A DNA stretch of 64,000 nucleotides from assembly GCF_947179165.1 (NCBI RefSeq), contig NC_077243.1, forward strand, positions 5,884,001 to 5,948,000, in the 5' to 3' direction. Origin of the DNA: Solanum dulcamara. Taxonomy: Eukaryota; Streptophyta; Magnoliopsida; Solanales; Solanaceae. Numbering within the stretch: position 1 is the first letter of the stretch; every line of letters starts with the position of its first letter. Of the stretch, positions 41,283 through 52,943 are shown one piece after another. Below the pieces are notes generated by a model. The model did no database searches, was not told the origin of the DNA, and worked only from the letters and a program-made list of their open reading frames with translations. The translations under genes were made by a program, and so were the position numbers.

Positions 41283-42773
41283 TGTTTAATCTCCGTCTGC
41301 CGCTTGGCAGATCAAAGATATTTCCTGATTATATGAAATTGGAATTGGAATTGGAATTGGGATTGGGATTAGGGTTTTGTGAGTTGAGAGGTTTCGGGAT
41401 TCGAAGCTTTTCTTGAGGTATACTCTTTTTCAGCATTGGTGGGTTTGGTTCCTCTTTTTATATAGTGGAGATGAGAAGGTGTGTCCACGAACACGCGCTT
41501 AAAGGGGAGAGTGTTTGAATGTCCTTCCGGAAATTCATGGTGGAGATTGTGGAAGTACACCATCATGTTGCCGCAGCGAATGTTTGAAATACAAGGATTT
41601 ATTTTCTTTTAATATAATGGACGATTTCGAGAAATAAGAGAAAACAATAAGGTTGAAATGTTAATTATTTAGGATTTTTTTTTATTTCTATCGAAATAGT
41701 TATTTTTTAAAAGTTTAAGGAATTTATTTTTTTAGGGCACGTCTTTTTGAGATTGATCTCACGGGTGCTTCGGCCAACATCTCCTTGACGCGTTCTTTCT
41801 TTTCTTCTCCTTTCTCCCGCTCTTTCTCTCCCAGGGCTACAAGAGCCGACTACTCTAGGGCTCTTTCTTGTTGGTTTTTTGTATGTCTATTTTTCAGGTG
41901 TTACCAGCAGCTTTCCACCAATAACGTGGACCGTACAATTTCGGTGTTGATGTAGCTTAATTAAGGTGTTAGTTCGGTGGACAACAAATCGAGTTCAAGT
42001 TGTACAACCAAGTTCTGGACCATCCGCTTCTCTTTCTTACTATTACATACAGGGCAAGATGGTTTTGTTTTTGTCTCTATTTGGCATGGAGAACGAGGAT
42101 TATGATAGAACATTAATAAATAGTTGGTATTGTCGCACTTCTAGCAATGTAATTTAGGTACCACGTAATTTTTCTCTCTCTAGTGTATATTAATATTTGT
42201 TACTATTATTGTTCTGTTGTCTCTTTTTCTTAATTACTTTCCTACTTTTTTTAGCCGATGATTGATCGAAAACAATCTCTCTCCCCACAAAGATAGAAGT
42301 AGTGTTTGCATACATCTTATCATTTTCAGAGCTCTTTTGTGACATTACACTAGACATGTTATTGTTCTTTTCCTAAAAAAGAAGAAGTTTCAAAAATATT
42401 TTGACCAACAAAATATATGGAAATCTTAGGCATTTCCCTTTGTACCAAATACACCTTATTAGAAACTTACTTGTTGAGTCAATGTGTCAAACCTCTCTAC
42501 AATATTTTATTTATTTTGACGTTAATTTTTTTGCTTATTATATAGATCAGTGTCTACCACATGTATTTGATAGTGCGCAACGTAAACTCTTTTAATAAAA
42601 AAAAAGGACAAGATAAGAATTAACGGTAGTAATACTTGTATATCATTTTCACAATACAAAAAATTGAAGTGTCAGGATTTGAAATATTAGAAGTATACGC
42701 GGAAATAGCCCTATAGACTACCTAATTGCAATTGAATATCATATAAATTCTTCTTAATACTCAAATGGGCCTA
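41283..42773. other. Intergenic region: CUE gene promoter side and DOG1-type gene 3' side
   Basis: Bases just above 41282 should be the 5' UTR and promoter of the minus-strand CUE gene; a GGAATT repeat (ggaattggaattggaattgg) lies at 41339-41360. The right part contains the 3' flank of the DOG1-domain gene. No convincing additional gene or transposon boundary was found. Confidence 0.4.
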
Positions 42774-44222
42774 CTACTTCAATGGGCTAGCAGACTTCAG
42801 GGCTTTAGTACGTATAGAAACTGGGCCTTGCTGCAATTTGTGTTGCGTAGCCCATTGATGAACCAAGTCTTGAATTCCAGCAAAAGCAACCAAGAACTCT
42901 GCGGCATCTGTTCTGTTTAACACCTTCTTCACTGCCGTTTCCATTGCCTTTAGCCTCAAATTTTGTGCCTTGGTAATGACCCTATGGATCTTCTTAAACT
43001 CAGATTGAATACAAGCCATTGCAGGCTCACCCTTTTGGGCCTCTTTTTTTGGTCCAAATGGGAGGTGAAAGATACAATTGGACTGAATCTCAGCCATTTC
43101 CTCATCAATCACTGCCTCCTCGATTCGCAACTCGTTGATCAATTGGGGCAATGCCACTTCAATGGCAACTGAATCTGGTGAAGATTTTGAAAGACCAGAT
43201 GAGTGGGATAAGTATTGAAGAAGGTCCAAGATTGTTGAGGGCCGCCAATCGCCTAACCAAGTAAATGTGGCTAGTTCTGGTGATGGAGTCCATTTAGGCA
43301 TGATCAATTGGGCTACATCTTTGAGCTTTGTTGGGACTATAGACCTCTTGTATTGGGCTCGAAAACGATTGAGTTCTTCTTCAATGAGTCCATCGACAGC
43401 CCATCTTGCTTTGAGTTGTTTCTCTAGCCTTGTTGCTCTGTTAATCTGCTCACGCCTCCATAGCCCCTGTCTTTCGGAAGAAAACTCTTCCCCTGCTTAA
43501 ATTACCGTTCGAAAAATTAATCTGAAGTATAACGAATCTAAGAAATATCTTTAATGTATAACAAACTGCCAATGGATGAATCCACATAAAATTTCAAGTA
43601 ATGAGAAGAGAAAACAGAAAATCCTCCAAATCATTAATGGGTTCCTGAAAATTTTCAAGAAAACAGAGAATTCTCTAAATCATTAATGGGTTCCTGTAAT
43701 CTTTTCAAGAAAACAGAGTATTCTCTAAATCATTAATGGGTTCCTGTAATCTTTTCAAGAAAACAGAGTATTCTCTAAATCATTAATGGGTTCCTAAAAA
43801 TTCTACTGAACGGTTTAAAAATCTGTAATTCCATACGAAAGAATGGAACTTTAACCCAAATGCCAGTTTCTTGATTCCATACTATAGTCTATGAAGGGAG
43901 GGAAAAAAGAAGAGAAAAAAGCAGAAACTGGGAAAGGAAATGCGTTCTACCTCGTGTGGTGGATTCCCATTTTTGTACTGCCTTGCAAATCACAGGTGTG
44001 CTGATTCTCTCGAAGTCGATGATCTCATCGTTTTCGTATTCATCTTCAAGTACTGACTTTCCTTTCTTAGAATTGACATCTACGTAATGAGTTCCTTTGA
44101 ATTGCTTCCTGCCATTGTAACAGAATGGTGAAATGAAAGACAAGAGGAATCAGTGTGAAGCAAAAGAAGGGGAAAAATTAACAAGAAACGTACAATATGG
44201 GCAGAGAAGAAGGCCGCTTCAT
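42774..44222 (-). CDS. DOG1-domain protein
   Basis: Three exons: 44194-44222, 43951-44108 and 42774 to 43492 (or 43495), giving 301-302 residues. The start ATG 44222 (MKRPSSLPI) gives a nine-codon first exon that joins in frame to KQFKGTHYVDV; the frame before 44108 has no ATG of its own. Exon 3 encodes an N-terminal helical, charged part (RATRLEKQLKARWAVDGLIE) and the DOG1 signature (MPKWTPSPELATFTWLGDWRPS), then LNRTDAAEFLVAFAGIQDLVHQW. DOG1 domains occur in DELAY OF GERMINATION1, in TGA-type bZIP factors and in INAPERTURATE POLLEN1. No bZIP region is present. INP1-like is a candidate, but I cannot confirm it. The 3' splice site of intron 2 is an AAGCAG tandem acceptor, so two isoforms differing by one Ala are possible. 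Confidence 0.85.
43617..43800 (+). repeat. 50-bp tandem repeat, about 3.3 copies, in DOG1-gene intron 2
   Basis: The core 'tcattaatgggttcctg' starts at 43631, 43680, 43730 and 43780, followed by 'ttttcaagaaaacagag' and '-ttctctaaa'. The third and fourth copies are nearly identical. The array fills 40 percent of the 455-base intron. Confidence 0.9.
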
Positions 44223-47200
44223 TTTTCTTCGTTTGCTCTGTTTTCTCTCAAAGAGTCGAAATTGTGAAATTTCAATTACATGTGGAGTCGCAAACAGGAG
44301 TATATTTACTAAATGAAACTATGATGCAATGTCAGTTATGATCGTTAAGGAGGACCGCGCGTACCCTGAGGCAAAATTGAGCAATTTCTTCGATGATAAG
44401 AATATATTTGAGACTAAATTAGAATCGAGGGCAAAGTTATTTTTTTCCCCATAATTAAGGGCAAATCTGAGTCAATCTACTAACGATAGGGACGTATTTA
44501 GTACTACTAAATTCCAACAGAATTGTTTTATTTTTTATATATTTTTTGGAAAATTCTAAAAAAATTCGCAAACGCTATAATCTTTGTCATAGAATCTGTC
44601 TTTCGAGTGAGTGCTTTGTACGCATTGAATAAATTTCTCACTGTGCAATCGCTCATAAATTACAGGAGATGTAAAACGCACTAAATAAACCTCATGCGAT
44701 GAACTAGATTGAGAAGACATTATTAGGGAGTTCGTGGAAGCCTCCCCTCAAACCAACTCGAGCACACCCGAATGTGCTCTATTTTCTATACTTAAAGGGG
44801 CATTTTTTTTACCTTTTTCTCTTTTTCCTTTTTAGCTGGTCTATAAAAATCTGGTTCAACATGTATTGTTTTATCATTTTAAATTACAACTGTTAAAAAT
44901 TTAATTACAGTAACACGTGGGACTGGGTCAGAGCAGTATCAATTGATTGCCTAATTATAGTAATAAACTAATGTTGAAGAGAATAAATTTTGTCTTGTAC
45001 TAAAACAGTTGGTAATATGGAGTAGTATTTCAATTCTGACATAAATGATTGGTAGGCAATAGGCATACCTACCAAGTAAAGAAGTAGTATTTTGCCTTGG
45101 TAAATATGTTCGTAAATATCTTCTTATTATACAGGGTATAAATATTGGACCCACTAGAGTTAACATTTACACATGATAATGGGATAATTATCGTTTATGG
45201 TTTTGTATTCTGATTTCAAATCTTTTGAGTCAAAATTTTTATTGAAATTCGCCTTTTTACCTTATAAAGATAAACATAAAATTTACATATATTCTATTTT
45301 TTAGATTTAATTTGTAATTGTTGTTATTGATCATTGTGACTCAAATGTTGATGTTTTTGGTTCTAAAAGGTGTGAATTAAAAATGAAAGGTTATGATTTT
45401 TTAAAAAAATTGTGACTTTTTTTTGAAAGGTTATGACTTTTCGAAAGAACTGTGACATTTTCGATAAGGCACATAAATAATTGTTCATACTACTCTTTGT
45501 TGTCTATAGATAAAGAGTTTTTCTCTCATTTCTAACAGTGAGTTTTTTACACTTCTCCTTTTCCTGTGCTAAGAATTTTAGCTTTTATTATCGTTTAGTG
45601 GTTTGCTGACATCGTAATTTTAAGTATCGATACATCAAGTAAAATTATTCTATTCTAAAAGGATATTAAAGCGCAGTTTACCGAGTAAAAAGATGTTACT
45701 ACAATACATTATGGCTTTGCATGAGGGCCCCATATCACGTGACTGTGGCCAAGTTGCATAGAGTTTGTGTTCTTCAATAATTTGTTTAGCAAACCAAAAC
45801 GTAATTAATTATAATCTTTTCTACTTTCAAAATCTCGACATTTTCTTGTTATTCTCTAGTGTTACTAGAATAATGACTACCTAGAAGACATACATGCGAT
45901 GCTATTCAGATCATTGATACTTATCACACAACGTTATCTTGTCCTTAATATTTTTGATTTATTAAATTATGACTTCTTACGATAATTTATAATTACATCA
46001 AAAATATAATATCAGTACATATCAATGTTTTAAAAGAAAAAAACATAATGCAGGACATTTTATTTAATACGGAGCAAGGCATAAACTTCGAGACACATAG
46101 CATAAGTCTCATGAATCCTTAATTTTTTAATTTATGATATACTAAAATAATATAATAATGCAAAAAAAAATATAAAAGAAATTAAATGCATTAATAGATT
46201 CATAAAAAACAAAACTTCTAATATGAGATGAAATTAAGGCAAGTAATTTAAAACGGGTTAAGGATTGATTCCATGTATAACCCCTAAAAACTAAGAAGTG
46301 CTTTGAGTCTCTTTCGACTGACCATATACATGTCTTGATTTCATCGTATATATCCTCGATCGCCTAATGTATGCTACATATATCGTTGTATATCTCTAGT
46401 CTCCAAACATCTTCATATATAGAACCTCTTTTAAGACTTTTTTGTTAATCTTTTTAGGTCAATAAATATCATATGTAAATCAATTCAAAAATAATTTATT
46501 TTTTATGTTTATATAATTAAGAATAGACCATTATGAATTTGCGAAGGGTACCGATTTTTTTGAAAAGGTCATGTTATCTCTTTTTAGTATTAAATTGTTT
46601 CGAAAGTAGCCACTTTTGCCAATGAAATAGAAGATGCCACTCAATTATTTAAGTTTGATTAATGGAGACATAGTGTCTGGATTCAATTAATTAAACGAAG
46701 CTGCTGAGAGTGATGTTACTTTGTCACATAAAGTTGAACTGTTTGATGTAATAAAGAAGACTAATGACAGTTCAACCAATGCTTAACTTGCCCTTTAAGC
46801 TATATGGACTACTCTAGAGTTCTCTGTGTATGCCTTTACTTGTGTGGAATTGCAATTACAGTTATTTTTCTCTATTTTTCTCACTCTCAAGTATAAGCAG
46901 GCATTTGATCATGCATTTCAAATATTTTTATTTTATTTGAATTTTTTATAGTTAGAATTGAAGATAAAGTGTTAGCTTATATTTTTTTGCAAAAAAATAT
47001 TTGAAATAAGTTCATGTTTGAATATACTTAGATACAATTTCAAAAGCAAAAAACAAATTGGAAAAGAGGTGCTAAGTTGTTTTACCAAATTGGAAAAGAG
47101 GTGCTAAGTTGTTTACCAAATTTGAAATACAATATTTGGAAAAAATGTGAATACACCCACAGTTTAAATTCGTTTGTTTTACTTTTTTCTTTTTAGTTTG

Positions 47201-48288
47201 TTTAGAAAAAAGAATGTGTGTTTTTTTCCTTTTTTTGACAATTTTTAATTTTAACTTTACATGTGACATGTTTAAAATCATAAGTTTTAAAAAATATTTT
47301 GGTACATTTTACAAATTTTTAGTTTAAGAGCACACGATTCAATTTCTTTTTGTACATTTTTAAATATTATGTCAAGTCAAAATCAAACAAAATTGAAAAG
47401 GAAGGAGTAATTTTCTTGGTCAAATGAATTGTTAACCTAAAGTTGACTTTTGATTTATTTTTGTTATTTTAATTTAAAAATAAATCTATTTTAATTTTAA
47501 TCAAATACTCCAAAAATATTAAAAAGTTATATTAACTTAAAATTACCTAAAATAAATCAATTCAAACGACACCCAAACTGTAAATACGTTTGTCTAAATA
47601 GTGCCACACTACATTTGGAAGTGTCTAACTGTTAAAGAAGGCAGTGAGGGAAGTACGATGATATGGTCTCATTGTGTGCCTAAAAGGAAGCGTAATTAAT
47701 GAGAATAGGCCCCCTTCCCTTTCCATTGGATCCGGGCTTAGAGGGAAGTTTGAAAATAAAGAGCGCTACTGCGTAAAACAGTGACCAATGAAAAAACAAA
47801 AACATAAACATTAGTCCAAAGGTAAAACAGCGACTTAACCCTGCCACCCAGCATAATCTTCTTTTGCCCATTCTCCCATCTCACCAAAACCACTTTCGTT
47901 TTTTCAACAAAAAGGAGAAAATTCAATAGACTCCGATTGGCAAAAAAGCATTCCCATTTGGAATCTACTACTACTATTTTTTTCCTTCTTTCTTTCTCTC
48001 TCTCTCTCTAGTTTTTTGTTTTTTTTTTAATAATCTTTCGGTTCTGAAATTGCTTTGATTGGAATGGAGTTTTCTTCGCAGTAACGGAAATGAGGAAGCT
48101 TTATTTATCTTGAGCACACAGAAATAGTCAGATAAAGTGATTGCTGAGTACAGTTCATGGTTTTTTCTTCTTTTGTGCTATGGGGTTCTGAAGATTGATT
48201 CTTGATTGACCCGCTTGTTTTTTGAATTTGATATACACTTCTGTTATAAGAAAGTTGAGTACTTTAGGTGTTTCAAAATTCAAAAGCT
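44223..48288. other. Divergent intergenic region between DOG1-type gene and PTI1-like kinase
   Basis: Four kilobases of AT-rich sequence between two divergent start codons hold both promoters. Bases 47054-47119 carry a 32-33-bp tandem duplication (gaaaagaggtgctaagttgt). A short CT microsatellite (ctctctctctctc) lies near 47996-48010 and is probably in the kinase 5' leader. Segments at about 46890-47050 resemble short AT-rich MITE remnants but have no clear ends. No gene was recognised. Confidence 0.4.
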
Positions 48289-51200
48289 ATGGCTTTTTCG
48301 TCTATATTTTGCTGCGTCAAGGGTTCAGATCGGTATGTGTGTACTAAATTCGTTTGATTTCTTAAATTACACCTGGTATTGTTCTAATTAAGCTTTATGT
48401 TTAGCTACTTTTGCAAATTTTGTACTGGAATGTTCTAATTAGACACTGTTGCATTTGTTGAAAATATATTTTTGAATAGTTTTTTGTTGTGTGAATTTGG
48501 GAAATGCTGCCAATAAGTGCAGGAACTTATTTTTCCCCTTTTTTTTATGAATTAATTTTCGATTTGAAATGATACAGAAAGGGGCAAGCGAAGAAGCAGA
48601 CAACATGGAGGGTTTTCTCTCTGAAGGAGTTGCACTCTGCTACAAATAATTTTAACTATGATAACAAGCTTGGAGAAGGTGGTTTTGGAAGTGTTTATTG
48701 GGGCCAGCTCTGGGATGGATCTCAGGTAATTCACATCTATAATGTTGAATGTCTTCTCGCTTATTGTTTTAAAATAAAAATAGCACTATATGTCTTGTTA
48801 ACTAAGGGCAGCCCAGTACACAATGCATTTCGTGTTCACGCAAGGCCCAGGGAAGGGCCACACGCCAAGGGGTGCGCAGACATAAGTGACTCATTCCATA
48901 TCTCAAACCCATGACCTATAGGTCACATGGTGACAACTCAACGTTGCTTTGCTTCAAGGCTCCCCTTTTCCTTGTTAACTGATTGGAGCAATTATATGAA
49001 AAATTCGGTAGAGTTGCTGGAACATTATTGGTACACTCGAGTCAATTCCTATATGTTTGATTTAAAAGTGGTGATTAATTTCCCATACAAGAGTTGGATC
49101 GTGGTCATTCACTTGGATTTAGGTATCTTAGAGGAATCTTTCCAAGTTAGTTGGTCGTGAGTTTGTGATTGTACTTATGACTGTTGATGATATAACAGGT
49201 TTCAAGCCCTAGCTTTTAAAGATATAACAGGTTTCAAGTCCTAGCTTTTAAAGAGATGAATCTTGAAGATCATTCTTTGGGTTGCTCATATCTCTTATTC
49301 CATGGTAGACACTTTGAAAAGAGGTTTCGGAAAACATTTAACAGTTTTTTCGTAGGAAAGCTTTACAATCTTTGTATAGTAAGGTCCAATCCCGCAACTA
49401 GGAAAGCTTTACAATCTTTGTATAGTAAGGTCCAATCCCGCAACAAGCTTTTTTGGAATGGGACGCAGTGTCAGCCTTAATGAACGAGCATCTTCAAAGT
49501 TACTGACTGCCTTTTGAGCCCCTCCCAAATGGACAGGAAGAAGAGATTAGACAGGAATTTACATTTTTCACTTGGGGAAATCTGGATTATTAGTAAACAA
49601 CTTCCCCTCTCCCCTTCACAAAACCAAATATAAGGTAAAGGGCGTATGACTATGGTGATGTCACTAGCAAACACCATATGATGTTACCATTCTTTTCTCA
49701 AATGTATGTTTGCGACTTGAGTCACAACTAAGGTCATTACGATATCAAAGAGGATATAAGAGTTCACAGTTTATTCTTAAACGGCAGTGGCATTAGTAGT
49801 CAAAAGTTCCTCTATTCAAAAATGGTTGTTCATTCCCTTTCCTCGTTTCTACAATCCCCTCCTCTCTGTTTTTTATGTTTATTTGGACTACTTTTGCATT
49901 TTTCAAATCATAAATGATACATAAAGTAAAGGGACTTGCGGATTTGTTCTCCATCATCTAATGCAATGCTCAAAAGTGGCATGCGTGCAGTAGGACTGGT
50001 ATTAGAACAATGAAAATAAATTTAGATATGGTTAAACGGGCTAAAGAGACATTCCTAGACTGTCTGATCTACAATTTGTGCACAGTATTGTGACTTTACT
50101 CGGTTCAATATTCTTAACTTAAAACTTAAGCTAAAAGAAGTATGTGCATAGGAGCGTCTTTCCACTTATAACCGGTTACGTAGGAATTCAAACCACATTT
50201 TGGTTGGAGGCTGCATGTAAGCTATTCTGCTGACTTTTCATTGCAGTGTAAAAAGGTATACGAAGGATCGCTTCTTTCCCCTTTTCACTTACTTCAACCC
50301 GAAAAGGGAAATGGATCTCTTCTTTGTTTGATTCACTGGCCTTCTCTCATCAGATAGGGAAAACCAGTATCTAGGTTGCTTAAAGAGATAGTAAAACACA
50401 TCTAACTGTGTCTTTGAAATGTAGATCCTTTTTCTGTGATCCAATTAATTTGGAATTGAGCGGTGATTAGTTGATTGATAGTTTGGTCCAAAATTAGATC
50501 GGTTTGGAACTAGAAGTCCAATTCAACTGAAGGTAGGTTTTGTTTATGTGAAATGTATTATACCATTGTTCACATCCCAATAATGGCAAGATCAGTTGAA
50601 TTCACACCATTTGCCTAATCCAGGTGGGTGGAGTTACCACATACCTGAGCTGGGTCGGAGGTTGTACGTTCTCAAGGATTAGTCAAGATGCTGACCTGGA
50701 CAGTACCTTTATTTTGGGGGTAGGGGTTTGGGGTGGAAGGGAGGCAGCGTTAGGAAATTCCAATTGTCTTGCTTATATTACTTTATGTCAGAAACAGGTT
50801 CTACCCACTCTACCCTCCCCATACCCCACTTTGTGGGATTACGCTGGGTATGTTATTGTTGATGTTGTTATATTACTTTACGGTATTAAATCCATTATCT
50901 GGCACTAATCATTCTTAAAACTTAAGTTTACAGGATAACTGTTTTCAGTCCCTGTTTCTCCCTTCCATAAACCTTCTACTTGACCAGTTTGTTAGGTTAA
51001 GAAACTTTTTTTCAGTTTATAAATATGTTTGGGATCTGTTATGATTCTTTCATGCTTTAATTTGATAATAACTTGCAATTCTGAATGGGATATCAGTATT
51101 TTACTTTGCCATATATTCCTCATCTTAGTGCTATTGATTCTTTAGAATTTTCTGGAAAAGTCCATCATTGTTTCACCTCTCTCCTATCTCACTACTTCTC

Positions 51201-52943
51201 TAATCTGATTTTCTGGTTTCTTGTTGGTACTGCTTTTGTTAAGACTCTCTAAAGCTACTATCTATCTTCCAGCAAGTATTGATCTCAAAACTGAGTCTAA
51301 TTTCCATTTTCTCGCCGTAACAAATGCTTTATAAATGAAACTTATCATTCTAAAGCTAGAAGATTTTTTTAAAATTATCTACTGGATCCATGGCATCTGT
51401 GTTTTAGAGATAAAAACTGTATATACGCTATATCACCCTGGGGGCATTGGGCATTCTATGCCTGCCGCTTGTGGTGGTTCTGTTGAAAAGAAGCCCCAGC
51501 CCCCCTTCTCCCAGGAACAAAAGGGAAAAAAGATAAAGAAATGAAATAAATAAGAAGAAGATACTTCTGCTGAAACCATGACATGGAATGCTTCTGTTGG
51601 AAAAGGGAGGTGGACTAGGAATATGTGCAAGTGGTATGTCCATTTGTGTGCGCTTGCTTGCTTGTCTTCAAAAGATTCATTTCTTGAACCAACATATTTT
51701 GCTGAGGAACTATAATAAAAATTAAATAGTATGGGAGACTAGCAAAATATCTTTAAATTGAAAAGACATCACGTGCCACTGAAGTTTGAGTCCTTCCATA
51801 CAATGTGTGTTACAATGAGTTGTAGAACTTCACCTACTGATCATAGGGTTGCGCTTTTCTTGATGGATACATATTTTCAGATAGCGGTCAAAAGGCTAAA
51901 GGTGTGGAGCAACAAAGCCGAGATGGAATTTGCTGTTGAAGTTGAAATTCTGGCTAGAGTACGACACAAAAATCTGCTAAGTCTACGTGGTTACTGTGCA
52001 GAAGGCCAGGAACGTCTGATCGTATATGATTACATGCCTAATTTAAGCTTACTTTCTCATCTTCACGGGCAGCATTCTGCTGAAAGCCTTCTTGATTGGA
52101 AACGACGAATGAATGTTGCAATTGGGTCTGCTGAGGGAATTTCGTAAGTATTGAACATCCTTGATCCTTCTTTCTGACTCCCCCCCCCCCCCCCCCCCCC
52201 ACACACACAAAAACCCAACACTCCCTAGGCCCTCCTGGGTGTTACAGGATCTTATGTTTCCTCTTCATTTGTTTAACTCTAATGTGTATGACAGCTATCT
52301 ACACCACCATGCGACCCCACACATCATCCACAGAGACATTAAAGCCAGCAATGTACTGGTCGATTCTAATTTCCAAGCCCAAGTTGCTGATTTTGGATTT
52401 GCAAAGTTCATCCCAGATGGTGCAACACATGTAACCACTAGAGTAAAAGGCACTCTAGGCTATCTTGCACCAGAATATGCAATGTTAGGGAAGGCATCGG
52501 AGAGCTGTGACGTCTACAGCTTTGGTATTCTTTTGCTAGAGCTTGCTAGTGGCAAGAAACCGATTGAGAAGCTCAATTTAACTGTGAAACGCACAATCAC
52601 TGATTGGGCTCTACCGCTTGCGTGTGAAGGGAAGTTCAGTGAACTTGCAGACCCAAGGTTGAACGGAAACTACGTGGAGGAAGAATTGAAAAGAGTGGTT
52701 CTTGTTGCTCTCATTTGTGCTCAAAATCGACCTGAGAAGAGACCAACAATGCTTGACGTTGTTGAGCTACTGAAAGGAGAATCCAAAGAGAAATTCACAG
52801 CTTTGGAAAATGATGAAATGTTCAAGATTCCTCCAGCTGTGGATGATGATATTTCGTCAGGAGCAGAAGGCACTGCAGACTCTGCTGCTTCAGAGGAAAA
52901 AGAACCAAAACCAGAAATTGAAAAGGTAGAGGTACAAGCTTAA
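48289..52943 (+). CDS. PTI1-like receptor-like cytoplasmic kinase
   Basis: Four exons: 48289-48332, 48578-48725, 51881-52143 and 52295-52943, all GT-AG, giving 367 residues. The N terminus MAFSSIFCCVKG has no signal peptide or membrane helix, and Cys8-Cys9 is a likely S-acylation site for membrane anchoring. The kinase domain is intact: glycine loop LGEGGFGSVY (46-55), Lys68 in IAVKR, HRD 164-166 in HIIHRDIKASN, DFG 184-186 and APE 210-212. The tail after about residue 310 is acidic (GAEGTADSAASEEKE). It resembles the Arabidopsis PTI1-like kinase At3g15890. Members of this kinase group act in immune, oxidative or growth signalling; the substrate is unknown. Intron 2 is 3.2 kb and carries SINE sequence. 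Exon 3 must start at ATA 51881; the upstream open frame from 51758 is intron. Confidence 0.93.
48803..48960 (-). mobile_element. TS/SolS-type SINE in kinase intron 2
   Basis: Read on the minus strand it goes from the tRNA-like part (plus-strand 'aacccatgacctataggtca', 'catggtgacaac') to the end (plus-strand 'taagggcagcccagtacaca', 'caaggcccagggaagggcc'). It is the same family as the SINE at 20635-23195, here complete in order but diverged, and antisense to the kinase gene. Confidence 0.8.
49189..49252 (+). repeat. 32-bp tandem duplication in kinase intron 2
   Basis: Two copies starting at 49189 and 49221 with one difference (caagccctagc against caagtcctagc); the shared core is 'gatataacaggtttcaag'. 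Confidence 0.85.
49353..49444 (+). repeat. Perfect 46-bp tandem duplication in kinase intron 2
   Basis: Copies start at 49353 and 49399 with 'taggaaagctttacaatctt' and 'gtaaggtccaatcccgcaac'. Lack of differences points to a recent duplication. Confidence 0.85.
50620..50875 (+). mobile_element. Au-type SINE sequence in kinase intron 2
   Basis: The 5' part 'caggtgggtggagttaccac' and 'ctgagctgggtcggaggttg' has the look of a tRNA-derived SINE head. The 3' part 'ctctaccctccccatacccc', 'actttgtgggattacgctgg' and 'gttattgttgatgttgtt' is the Au SINE tail with degenerate TTG repeats. A gap of unrelated-looking sequence lies between them, so these may be two overlapping insertions. Confidence 0.6.
52180..52207 (+). 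repeat. C21 homopolymer and (AC)n run in kinase intron 3
   Basis: Twenty-one C residues are followed at once by ACACACAC within a 151-base intron, 36 bases from the donor site. The exact C count is a place where sequencing error is likely. Confidence 0.8.

Noticed and set aside
44109..44143. An alternative start for the DOG1-domain protein upstream of 44108 (MSFISPFCYNGR).
   Set aside because: That start would be a TTG, and the stretch ends in a good acceptor (GGCAG). The real ATG is at 44222 in a separate nine-codon exon.
51758..51880. Upstream extension of kinase exon 3 as coding sequence.
   Set aside because: The exon 2 donor phase and the kinase family alignment require entry at ATA 51881, right after 'tattttcag'.
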